The notes under the pieces were generated by a model. It had not been told where the DNA came from and ran no database searches. It saw only the letters and a list, made by a program, of their open reading frames with translations. A stretch of 64,000 nucleotides of DNA from UBA4781 sp963674975. GTDB taxonomy: Bacteria; Chloroflexota; Anaerolineae; Anaerolineales; Anaerolineaceae. The position numbers and the translations under genes are program-made. Location: the NCBI GenBank assembly GCA_963674975.1, contig OY771913.1, forward strand, positions 682,001 to 746,000. Direction: 5' to 3'. Shown here one piece after another: positions 42,013-50,468 of this stretch (the first letter of the stretch is position 1; each line of letters begins with the position of its first letter).

Positions 42013-44814
42013 AATATCCGCCTTTTTTTTCAACCGAAGCGCCTGTTTCCCCGCACAAATTCCCGCTCCTATACAGGTAAATAATCCTGCCCACAGCATT
42101 AAATAGAGTAATTCAAGCAAATTCGTGCGTTGAAAACTTCCCGGCAGGCTCAGCTGGAACCACAAAAGGCAGCCATAGCCGCCGATCACTGCATATAATG
42201 CAATTACCGCTCCCCCGATCAGAGAGAAATAGCGTTGCGTCAGAAGATAGATACTGTAAGCGATCCCCAGGATCATAAGCGAAGCAAACAACCACTGTAC
42301 CGTTCCTGGGATAGAATTAACTGCATCACTGGTAGAGCCGTTCAGGTTTTCTACATTCCCCTGATTGATCGCGGCACTGATGTTCTCCACCGTTGGTATA
42401 GGAGTTGGAGTGATCTGACTGATCACACCTCCCGCCTCACTGGTAATATCGAGAACAAAGATCTCTGAATTCTTCGCCGGATCACTTTGCACCCTGATCT
42501 CCACCCTTCCATAAGATTGGATCGGATAGGACATGGTTGCAATTCCGCTTTTTGTTTCCGCTTCAACAATGGTTGATTGTTCGTTTTCTCCCAGATGATC
42601 GATCATGAAATACACCACCGTTCCATCCGGTACAATCAAGCCATTGCGGTCCAGAATGGGACCGGTTTTGATCGGCAGAGCATCACCCAACCGAAATACC
42701 AGGTTTTCAACCCCAACATTCTCACTTTCGGCTTTTTTACTCTCTGAAAGCCGATCGCTATCTATTTCCAGTGATATGGTTTGATTCGGATCAGGATATG
42801 TCATTTCGATCAAATCGTATCCCACTACCGGGATAGAGACCGGTGAATGCCCTCTTGAATTGATCTCTTGAAACAGCAGGCGGGCAGCGGTTTCGATGAA
42901 AACCGACGTTTTGCTGTACAGGCAGTAATAAGCATCAATAAAAGTGAGATCGGTCGCATCTAAATAGAACGGCACGTTGAAGGCGAATACCACTACTTTT
43001 TTATCGCGCAGCAGGTCAGGTTTTTCTGCCAGCAGTCGTTTTAGCGCATCAGATCCAGCCCTGTTTTCATCCAGATCCAGGATAGAAAACACCAGCCAGT
43101 TCGCTTCTGAAATAAAACTTCCCACATCAGGGCGGTCTGATGTATTATCCAGATATTCGCTGAGATCCTCAAAAGAAAATGAACGCAGACGCCTTTCTAT
43201 GACCTGTTCGGTACCATTTTCACCATAGAGGCGTAAAACCGTCTCTTCCAGCGCATCTTTTGAAAGGACAGCCTCTTCATCACAGGTACTGCATTGGGCA
43301 GCGTCAATGGTATCGGTGATGAACACAATCCGATCACCGGTCGTGGGAGGATCAGGTAAAATGGAAGGCAGCTCTTCGGCAGATGGATTGATCAAAGTGG
43401 CTGCATTGCGGGCAATCTTCGAAAGAATATCATATCCCTGCTCGATAAGGTCAAGCTGTGTTTCATCAGAAACCACAGATGAAAGAGAAAAATTCCCATA
43501 GATCTTGTATTTCAAGGTCAAAATTCTGAGCACAGATTCATCCACCCGTTCGGCAAATGCATTGTCTTCACGATATTTCTGTGCGAAGAAATCCAGTGTA
43601 TTGCGGATGGTTTCCATCTCGCTCTCATCACCGGTGGATTGAAAATCATCCAGGAATAACACATCATTTCCGGCTAAAAACGCACTCAAAGCAATCTGTT
43701 TGCCATCAAAATCTTCATCGTCCGGGTCAAAGAAACTTCGAATCGCATTTCCTCCCAGGCTGTCTGAGACCAAAATTCCGCTCGCGCTGCGCCAGGTGCT
43801 GAACTGCTCCAGATTCATGATAGAACTGAGCGCAGAAGAATCGAAACTAACCGGCTTGGTTGTCTCACGAATATTACCCTGAAATCCCTGGTAGCGAATA
43901 TGGCTCACCAGAAATCCATCAGCCGTAGTGGTTGTATCAGCCGTATTGATGGCTGCTGTGGAAAAAAAGGGCGCCAGCTCAATTAATTTGAGCTGTTCCA
44001 ATGATTTTCGAACCGTAGCCACTTCTTCTTCCGGCAGCCGGTCGGAGCTGCCCCTGCCCGGAAAGTGTTTGGCAATCACCACCATTTGTGAATCGCTTCC
44101 GGTGTGCAGTCCGCTGATGAACGCTTTTCCCAGCTCCCCCACCCAGTAAGGGTCTCCTCCAAAAGTACGCGTACCGAGGCTTATATCGCTCTCGGAATAA
44201 CTGGAATCCAGCACATCCAGGGATGGTCCCAGAAATAAATTGAATCCCATGGCATGCAGTTCCTGCCCCAGCAGCTCTCCGCTCGATTTTGCCAGTTCGG
44301 TTGAAAAAGTAGCCCCGATCGCCATTTGATTTGGCAGTGTGGATAATCCGGATAAGATCTGGTCAAATGGATAGGAATCACCATCCTGTGATATTCCTAT
44401 GAACAGCGGAGCATAGTTCCTTTTTATCTGTTTCCCATCTTCGCTATCTACCGTCGACATGCTGTTCTGCCAGGTTTCCATCTGCAGCTGTGTGATCAAT
44501 GCAGCAGAACTTTCTACCGTTCCATCCGGACCGGTAAAATTATCATCTGACCGTGAAAGGACCACACCCCCTACCTGGTAATCCTGCAGTAAAGCAGAAA
44601 GCTCCCCATCCTCACTGATCGTATCTCCCTGAAAAGTGATCAAGAACAACTGCCCGACCTTTTCTTCGGGATTCATTTTATTCAACAGCTGTTGGGCTTT
44701 TTGAGTATAGGTATCCTGAACACCCTGCGAATTTGCCAGAACCGAACCGGTTGAGGAAAAAACCAGTATCAGAATACTTAAAATCAAAAAGAGTTTGAAG
44801 CTCTTCTTCTCCAT
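41974..44814 (-). CDS. Membrane-anchored GH3 family (NagZ-like) protein
   Basis: 946 residues. A signal peptide (LFLILSILILVFSSTGSVLA) is followed by a GH3 barrel (about 35-440): LFLGPSLDVLD, VIAKHFPGRGSSD, and ILVSDSLGG with the nucleophile Asp. The DSH acid/base loop that follows KHFPGxG in NagZ is not visible. A second domain (about 440-640), an Ig-like region with a sugar-binding look, then three C-terminal membrane helices complete it. It may act on peptidoglycan or exopolysaccharide, or be inactive. A TATAAT lies 8 bases before the ATG. Confidence 0.8.
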   Translation of the reverse strand: MEKKSFKLFLILSILILVFSSTGSVLANSQGVQDTYTQKAQQLLNKMNPEEKVGQLFLITFQGDTISEDGELSALLQDYQVGGVVLSRSDDNFTGPDGTVESSAALITQLQMETWQNSMSTVDSEDGKQIKRNYAPLFIGISQDGDSYPFDQILSGLSTLPNQMAIGATFSTELAKSSGELLGQELHAMGFNLFLGPSLDVLDSSYSESDISLGTRTFGGDPYWVGELGKAFISGLHTGSDSQMVVIAKHFPGRGSSDRLPEEEVATVRKSLEQLKLIELAPFFSTAAINTADTTTTADGFLVSHIRYQGFQGNIRETTKPVSFDSSALSSIMNLEQFSTWRSASGILVSDSLGGNAIRSFFDPDDEDFDGKQIALSAFLAGNDVLFLDDFQSTGDESEMETIRNTLDFFAQKYREDNAFAERVDESVLRILTLKYKIYGNFSLSSVVSDETQLDLIEQGYDILSKIARNAATLINPSAEELPSILPDPPTTGDRIVFITDTIDAAQCSTCDEEAVLSKDALEETVLRLYGENGTEQVIERRLRSFSFEDLSEYLDNTSDRPDVGSFISEANWLVFSILDLDENRAGSDALKRLLAEKPDLLRDKKVVVFAFNVPFYLDATDLTFIDAYYCLYSKTSVFIETAARLLFQEINSRGHSPVSIPVVGYDLIEMTYPDPNQTISLEIDSDRLSESKKAESENVGVENLVFRLGDALPIKTGPILDRNGLIVPDGTVVYFMIDHLGENEQSTIVEAETKSGIATMSYPIQSYGRVEIRVQSDPAKNSEIFVLDITSEAGGVISQITPTPIPTVENISAAINQGNVENLNGSTSDAVNSIPGTVQWLFASLMILGIAYSIYLLTQRYFSLIGGAVIALYAVIGGYGCLLWFQLSLPGSFQRTNLLELLYLMLWAGLFTCIGAGICAGKQALRLKKKADISVKETDQKTEKD

Positions 44815-44822
44815 TTGACCTA

Positions 44823-44828
44823 ATTATA
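44823..44828 (-). promoter_or_regulatory. -10 box of the GH3 gene, near-leaderless
   Basis: Minus strand TATAAT, 8 bases before the ATG at 44814. AGGT lies within those 8 bases, so a weak ribosome-binding site cannot be excluded. No convincing -35. Confidence 0.4.
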
Positions 44829-44840
44829 AAGGGATTTAAC

Positions 44841-45605
44841 TTAATAGGAGATTTTTGCCAGTGTTTGCTGCGCTAGCAGGAGATCATCGCAGAAAAATCC
44901 ATCCACTTTCCACGAAGCCAGTCTTCTCATCAGTTCCGGATCATTGACCGTGTAGGTATGCACCCGTTTCAAATGCGCATGCTGCCGTTGAATGAACTTC
45001 GCTGAAAGGCTGGAGAAATGCGGATGGATCATATCGGGGCTTACCCCTCCTAACAATCCTATTTCGATTTTCCCCACAAAACCAGGCAGGGTTAACAAGC
45101 CTACCGGACATTCCGGGATCGCTTTCTGTACCCCGCGAACATTTTGCAGGTAAAAAGAAGAGAAGATGATCGTCTCCTGCAATTTCATAGATTTAACTAG
45201 CGCTGCAGCTTTCTGCACCAGCTCCACATTGCGTTTGCCGGCATTCTTCAATTCGATATTGATCAGCGCTTTCGATCCGACCAGTGCGAATATTTCTTTT
45301 AGAGTTGGTATTCTTTCACCGGCGAATTCTTTCGAAAAATACGATCCGGCATCCAATGCTTTTATTTCATCCAGGGTAAGGTCGCTTACTGCTCCTGTGC
45401 CGTTCGTGGTGCGGTCAACCATATCATCATGAATGACCACTACTTCACCATCGCGGCTGAGTGTGATATCCAATTCCAGCGCCTGGGTGTTCAATTCCAA
45501 TGCTTTTTGAAAAGAAGCCAGGGTGTTCTCAGGTGCGTATTTTGGTGCTCCCCGATGGGCAAAAACAACAGGTTTGGAAAGTTCAAATAAACGATGATTG
45601 TTCAT
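44841..45605 (-). CDS. Glycerophosphodiester phosphodiesterase
   Basis: 254 residues. FAHRGAPKYAPENTLASF holds the catalytic HRG and PENT, ELDITLSRDGEVVVIHDD holds metal ligands and the second catalytic His, and TVND lies near the C-terminus. It hydrolyses glycerophosphodiesters to glycerol-3-phosphate and an alcohol. No signal peptide, so cytoplasmic. GAGG precedes the ATG and a TATAAT lies at 45623-45628. Confidence 0.94.
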   Translation of the reverse strand: MNNHRLFELSKPVVFAHRGAPKYAPENTLASFQKALELNTQALELDITLSRDGEVVVIHDDMVDRTTNGTGAVSDLTLDEIKALDAGSYFSKEFAGERIPTLKEIFALVGSKALINIELKNAGKRNVELVQKAAALVKSMKLQETIIFSSFYLQNVRGVQKAIPECPVGLLTLPGFVGKIEIGLLGGVSPDMIHPHFSSLSAKFIQRQHAHLKRVHTYTVNDPELMRRLASWKVDGFFCDDLLLAQQTLAKISY

Positions 45606-45726
45606 GAGCGCCTCAATTTCGCATTATAGCACAGCATCTCCATTACACATCTCTTAATTCAGCAGGGTCCTATTTTATGAAATAGAAGTAGGGATTATTG
45701 TTTCACTTTTCCCACCTTCTTTCATT

Positions 45727-45732
45727 TATAAT
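45727..45732 (+). promoter_or_regulatory. -10 box of the GT2 gene, leaderless arrangement
   Basis: TATAAT followed by seven bases (CTTCATT) and the ATG at 45740. No Shine-Dalgarno. The position decides against the in-frame upstream start at 45698. Confidence 0.5.
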
Positions 45733-45739
45733 CTTCATT

Positions 45740-46423
45740 ATGAAAGTCAGTGTGGTCATCCCTGTCTACAATGAAGAGTCATCGATCCTCGCCACCTATC
45801 AGAAAGTGAAAGAAACGAATCTGGTGCATGAAATCCTTTTCGTTGATGACGGTTCCTCCGACAGCACCAGGAGCATTCTGGATTCCATCGACGATCCGGT
45901 AGTCGTGACCTACCACCACCCGGTAAACCGCGGCAAAGGAGCCGCAGTGCGCACCGGCTTGAAACATGCCAGCGGCGAGATCATCATCATCCAGGATGCC
46001 GATCTGGAATACGACCCCTGCGACTACCCTGATCTGTTTGATCCAATCCAGAGCGGAAAAGCGTTGGTAGTTTACGGCTCACGCTTTCTCAAATCTGTTC
46101 CGGAGGGCATTCTATTCTGGAACAAGCTCGCCAATCGCTTTCTCACCTTCACCACTAATTTACTATATAAAACCCACCTCACCGACATGGAAACCGGCTA
46201 TAAAGTTTTTCATAAAGATGTATTAAAGAAAATACTTCTCACTGCTGATGGATTTGAGATCGAACCGGAGATCACCGCACGGCTCATCAAGAAAAAGATC
46301 CCAATTTATGAAGTGCCGGCGCATTTTCACCCGCGCGCTTACCATCAGGGGAAAAAGATACGCCCACGCGATGCATTCATCGCATTGTGGACCCTCATTA
46401 AATTACGATTGAAAAAGAATTAA
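45740..46423 (+). CDS. Family 2 glycosyltransferase (DPM1/GtrB-like)
   Basis: 227 residues from the ATG at 45740, giving MKVSVVIPVYNEE. Seen: FVDDGSSDST, NRGKGAAVRTGL, and the metal-binding DAD in IIQDADLEYDP. There are no C-terminal membrane helices, so it resembles a soluble dolichyl/undecaprenyl-phosphate mannosyl- or glucosyltransferase. Its stop overlaps the convergent recJ by 4 bases. Confidence 0.92.
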   Translation: MKVSVVIPVYNEESSILATYQKVKETNLVHEILFVDDGSSDSTRSILDSIDDPVVVTYHHPVNRGKGAAVRTGLKHASGEIIIIQDADLEYDPCDYPDLFDPIQSGKALVVYGSRFLKSVPEGILFWNKLANRFLTFTTNLLYKTHLTDMETGYKVFHKDVLKKILLTADGFEIEPEITARLIKKKIPIYEVPAHFHPRAYHQGKKIRPRDAFIALWTLIKLRLKKN

Positions 46424-48138
46424 TCGCTGGCTGTACGCAGATCACGCACCACCATTTGAATCCCCCCATTGAAATCATTGATCCCAAAATGATAGGCTGC
46501 ATCTACATACTGCGCAATCTCATCCACTTTATCTCCAAAGCCAAAGGCAATGGCGTCCCAGAAAATATTTCCATCACGAAATTTTAATTTCAGATGTTTT
46601 CCGGTTTTCCCAACCACGCGTTTTTCAACTACGCGCAGTTTATGGCTGTAGATCAACGGACGGCGATTCCCTTCACCGGTCGGTTCAAACAATTCCAGCG
46701 CCTTCATAATATCTGCTATCTTGCCGTTTACTTTTTCAGCAGAAAACTCTGCATCCAAATGGATCTTGGCACTGGCATCTTCCCAATCGACTTCTTCCTT
46801 TGCGATCTGCCACAGCTTCTCTTTTAAGGATTCCATATTCTTTTTTTCCACTGTCAGCCCGGCAGCCATGCTGTGACCGCCGTATTGCACCAGCAAATCA
46901 GAACATTGATCCAGCGCGTAAGTAATATTGAATTCTTCCACACTACGGCAGGAAGCGCGGATCAATCCCTGATGGTCTGTGCCCACAATCGCTGGGCGAT
47001 GATATTCTTCAGTTAATTTAGAAGCCACCAAACCGACAATTCCTTCATGGAATAGTTCATTGATGGAAAACAGGATCGGTTCATTATCTGAGGCACTCAG
47101 CTCCACTGCAGCGATTTCATACGCTTCTGCCGTCTTGGTTTGACGGTCAGCATTGAGTGTATTCAGCGAAGCTGCCAGCTTGCACGCTTCCGCTTCATCC
47201 CGGGTGGTCAGCAATCTCCAGGCTACCAGAGCCGAATCCAGCCTGCCGGCTGCATTCAAGCGCGGTCCGATACGAAAACCGATATGCTCTGATTTAACTT
47301 GCGCCATATTGATAATTCCGCTCTCAGCCACCAGTGCGCGCAGCCCCGGGCGCCTGCCCTCATGGATCATGGCAAGCCCTTTCTTTACAAAAGCACGGTT
47401 TTCGCCTGTCAGCGAAACCACATCCGCCACCGTGCCCAGCGCTACCAGGTCCAGATACTTCTCGATATCATCCTTACTTTTATCTTTTTGCTGGAAGAGC
47501 GCCATCATCAACTTATAGGCTAACCCAACCCCGGCAATATGCCGGTTGGGGTACATTTCATCGTCTTTCTTCTGACAGATCACCGTAAAAGCCGGAGGCA
47601 GTTCCGCGGATGGCAGGTGGTGATCGGTGAGGATCACATCCATACCCAATTCCTGTGCAAGTTGAATTTCCTGCGGTGAACGGATACCGCAGTCCACCGT
47701 GATCAATAAATTCGTGCCATCCTGTGCCAGGCTGCGCATGGCATCCATATTCAACCCATATCCTTCTGAAAAACGGTCCGGGATATAGGGAACCACTTCC
47801 GCGCCCAGTTCCTGCAGCGCCTGGGTAAGCAGTGCCGTTCCGGTGATGCCGTCCACATCAAAATCACCGTACACGGTGATCTTCTGCTCCGCATCAATTG
47901 CGTGTAAGATACGGCCAACTGCTTTCGGAACATCACTCAACAGGTAAGGATCGAGAATCTCCCCCTCACCGTGCAAAAATTCTTCTGCCTTTTGGGCAGT
48001 ATCCACAGCACGGTTGTGTAGGATCTGTTGAATAAAAACAGGATATCCGGCTAATTCCTCTGCCTCCGATTCAGGAAGAGGTTCAGGTAAGATCCATTCT
48101 TTATGGGTATAGCTGAGGTCTTTTTTATTCAATGTCAT
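46420..48138 (-). CDS. recJ: Single-stranded-DNA-specific exonuclease RecJ
   Basis: 572 residues. DHH phosphoesterase motifs: VYGDFDVDGITG (DxDxDG), VILTDHHLPS (DHH), and the DHHA1 GGH motif in QYGGHSMAAGL. A C-terminal OB-fold region follows. It acts 5'-3' on ssDNA in recombination and mismatch repair. Its ATG overlaps the alr stop (ATGA), indicating translational coupling. It is recF's pathway partner but lies far from recF. Confidence 0.96.
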   Translation of the reverse strand: MTLNKKDLSYTHKEWILPEPLPESEAEELAGYPVFIQQILHNRAVDTAQKAEEFLHGEGEILDPYLLSDVPKAVGRILHAIDAEQKITVYGDFDVDGITGTALLTQALQELGAEVVPYIPDRFSEGYGLNMDAMRSLAQDGTNLLITVDCGIRSPQEIQLAQELGMDVILTDHHLPSAELPPAFTVICQKKDDEMYPNRHIAGVGLAYKLMMALFQQKDKSKDDIEKYLDLVALGTVADVVSLTGENRAFVKKGLAMIHEGRRPGLRALVAESGIINMAQVKSEHIGFRIGPRLNAAGRLDSALVAWRLLTTRDEAEACKLAASLNTLNADRQTKTAEAYEIAAVELSASDNEPILFSINELFHEGIVGLVASKLTEEYHRPAIVGTDHQGLIRASCRSVEEFNITYALDQCSDLLVQYGGHSMAAGLTVEKKNMESLKEKLWQIAKEEVDWEDASAKIHLDAEFSAEKVNGKIADIMKALELFEPTGEGNRRPLIYSHKLRVVEKRVVGKTGKHLKLKFRDGNIFWDAIAFGFGDKVDEIAQYVDAAYHFGINDFNGGIQMVVRDLRTASD

Positions 48139-49250
48139 CGAATATAGCGCCGTGGAATTCTATCTGCCATTCCACAGATGACCTCATAATTTATCGTCTT
48201 CCAATCCTGTGCAACTTCGGTTGCACTGAGAGTAGATCCATTTTGAGAACCGATCAGCACCACTTCATCCCCCACCTCTGCATCAGGCACCGCGTCAATA
48301 TTGATCATACATTGATCCATACATACCGAACCAACCACCGGTACTTTTTTCCCGCGCAGCAGCACATGATTGCCGATCACGCGCCGCATACCATCTCCAT
48401 AGCCCACAGCCACCGCACCGATGCGCTCTCCTTCGTTCGTGTGGTAGCGGTGACCGTAACTGATACCGTATCCCTCAGACATGGTCTTGATGGAGATCAG
48501 GCGCGTCTTCCACGTTAGCGCGGGGGTGAATTCCTGCGGAAGGCTCATAGAATCAGCAGGAGTCAGCCCGTACATGGCGATACCGCAGCGCACCATGTTG
48601 TAGTGCGCCTGCGGGTAGTTAAGCGTGCCGGCAGAATTGGCGGCATGCACAATACCCGGATCGATGCCTTTTTCTCGCAGCTGCCCAACGATCTTTTCAA
48701 AGCGCCTGATCTGCTTATCGGTCACATCCTTCTCCGGTTCATCAGCACAGGCAAAATGGGTAAAAACGCCTTCCAGGTCAAACGCCGGAACGCGCGTCAG
48801 ATTTTCAATAAATGGCAGCGCAACATTAGAGGGTACCCCCAGGCGCCCCATGCCCGTATCGATCTTGGCATGCAGATGCAGCTTGCCAAAACGAGAGTCG
48901 ATTTCCTTTTCATATAATTCCGCAACCAGCGGATCGTATACCGTCAGGTGAATGCCGGCTTTTTGGGCATCCCGCACACGTTTGTGCGAGGTATAACCCA
49001 GCACCAGAACAGGCACCGTCACTCCGCTTTCACGCAGCTGCAGCGCTTCCTCGATACGCGCCACCCCCAGACAGCTCGCACCGATGCTCTGCAAATGCAG
49101 CGCCGTTTCATTCAAACCGTGCCCGTAGGCATTGGCTTTCACCACACCCATCACCGGTACGCCGCTGATTTTTTTTAACAGATTGTAGTTACTGGTAATG
49201 GCATTCAGGTCAATTTCCAGCCAGGTCGCATAATGATCGTTATTCATCAT
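48135..49250 (-). CDS. alr: Alanine racemase
   Basis: 371 residues from the ATG at 49250 (MMNNDHYATWLEIDL); the ATG at 49247 is equivalent. The frame opens further up, over the divergent tgt start, and that part is rejected. PLP Lys in VVKANAYGHG, the catalytic Tyr region GYGISYGHRY, VCMDQCMINID and GEDVVLIG-like GDEVVLIG are present. It makes D-Ala for peptidoglycan. A promoter with TATACT seven bases before the ATG predicts a leaderless mRNA. It overlaps recJ by 4 bases. Confidence 0.95.
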   Translation of the reverse strand: MMNNDHYATWLEIDLNAITSNYNLLKKISGVPVMGVVKANAYGHGLNETALHLQSIGASCLGVARIEEALQLRESGVTVPVLVLGYTSHKRVRDAQKAGIHLTVYDPLVAELYEKEIDSRFGKLHLHAKIDTGMGRLGVPSNVALPFIENLTRVPAFDLEGVFTHFACADEPEKDVTDKQIRRFEKIVGQLREKGIDPGIVHAANSAGTLNYPQAHYNMVRCGIAMYGLTPADSMSLPQEFTPALTWKTRLISIKTMSEGYGISYGHRYHTNEGERIGAVAVGYGDGMRRVIGNHVLLRGKKVPVVGSVCMDQCMINIDAVPDAEVGDEVVLIGSQNGSTLSATEVAQDWKTINYEVICGMADRIPRRYIR

Positions 49251-49257
49251 GGGTTCT

Positions 49258-49286
49258 AGTATATAACCCCATCGCAAAACCATCAA
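49258..49286 (-). promoter_or_regulatory. alr promoter, leaderless arrangement
   Basis: Minus strand TTGATG (49281-49286), a 17-base spacer and TATACT (49258-49263), then AGAACCC and the ATG at 49250. No Shine-Dalgarno. Confidence 0.65.
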
Positions 49287-49318
49287 GAGAAAATCTTCTG
49301 CTCCCCTGCCGTTTCGGC

Positions 49319-49324
49319 TATAAT
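49319..49324 (+). promoter_or_regulatory. -10 box of the tgt operon
   Basis: TATAAT 22 bases before the ATG at 49347, with CAGGAAA in the leader. Divergent from the alr promoter. The -35 is weak. Confidence 0.5.
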
Positions 49325-49346
49325 CAGCGCAGGAAAAACAAAGCCT

Positions 49347-50468
49347 ATGGAAAACTTTCAATATGAGGTGATCGCCCAAGACGGTAAAGCGCGTGCCGGA
49401 GTTTTCAAAACTCCGCACGGAGAGATACCCACACCGGTTTTCATGCCGGTTGGCACGCAAGCCACGGTCAAAGCGGTCACCCCCGAACAGCTGCTCGAGA
49501 TCGATGCTTCCATCATCCTATCCAATACCTATCATTTATATCTACGCCCCGGAGATGAACTCATCCGTGATCTGGGCGGTCTGCATAAATTCATGCATTG
49601 GGAACGCCCCATTCTCACCGACTCAGGCGGCTTCCAGGTTTTTTCACTGGGCGGATTGCGAAAGATCGATGAGGATGGCGTTACCTTTAAAAGCTATCTA
49701 GACGGCAGCATTCACCGCTTTACCCCTGAAAAATCCATCGCCATCCAGGAAAATCTGGGGGCAGATATCATCATGTCATTCGATGAATGTGCCAATCCAA
49801 CAGATCATGACTACAACAAACGATCCATGCGGCGCACCCACCACTGGGCGGAGCGCGGTCTGGCAGCCAAAAAACGTTCCGATCAGGCACTTTTCGGCAT
49901 CGTGCAGGGTGGAGTTTTCAAAGATCTGCGTGAGCAATCTGCTGCTTTCATCAGTTCGCTGGATTTTCCGGGGCATGCCATTGGCGGGCTTTCGGTGGGG
50001 GAAACAAAAGAAGAGATGTTAACTTCTATTGAAGTGGTGAATGCTGTTCTTCCTGAAAACAAACCGCGCTACCTGATGGGAGTGGGTACGCCCTACGATC
50101 TCATTGAGAGCATTCGGCGCGGGGTGGATATGTTCGACTGTGTGCTGCCCACCCGTCTGGCACGTCACAGTGCGGCGCAAACCCTGAGCGGGCGTATGAA
50201 CTTGATGAATGCCCAATATGCAGCTGATGAACACCCGATCGATGAAAACTGCACCTGCTACACCTGCCGCTACTATTCCCGCGCCTACCTGCGCCATCTC
50301 ATCCGCGCACGCGAAATGCTGGGCGCCACCCTCATCTCTATTCACAATATCCACACGCTGGTGCATCTGGCGCGCACCCTGCGCCAGGCGATCATCAACG
50401 GTAAGTTTGAAGAAACTGCAGCGGAACTGCTTGCGTATATTCCCTTAAATGAAAGGAACAACACATGA
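49347..50468 (+). CDS. tgt: tRNA-guanine transglycosylase (queuine)
   Basis: 373 residues. It exchanges guanine-34 for preQ1 in tRNAs. Catalytic/substrate motifs: DSGGFQVFSLG, GGLSVGETKEEM, GVGTPYDLIESI and FDCVLPTR. The zinc site is CTCYTCRYY with a downstream His in ISIHNI. Complete. The next gene, uppP, starts inside its stop (ATGA overlap). Confidence 0.97.
   Translation: MENFQYEVIAQDGKARAGVFKTPHGEIPTPVFMPVGTQATVKAVTPEQLLEIDASIILSNTYHLYLRPGDELIRDLGGLHKFMHWERPILTDSGGFQVFSLGGLRKIDEDGVTFKSYLDGSIHRFTPEKSIAIQENLGADIIMSFDECANPTDHDYNKRSMRRTHHWAERGLAAKKRSDQALFGIVQGGVFKDLREQSAAFISSLDFPGHAIGGLSVGETKEEMLTSIEVVNAVLPENKPRYLMGVGTPYDLIESIRRGVDMFDCVLPTRLARHSAAQTLSGRMNLMNAQYAADEHPIDENCTCYTCRYYSRAYLRHLIRAREMLGATLISIHNIHTLVHLARTLRQAIINGKFEETAAELLAYIPLNERNNT

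Noticed and set aside
49251..49460. 70-residue N-terminal extension of alanine racemase
   Set aside because: It covers the alr promoter and the divergent tgt start; the family N-terminus begins at 49250.
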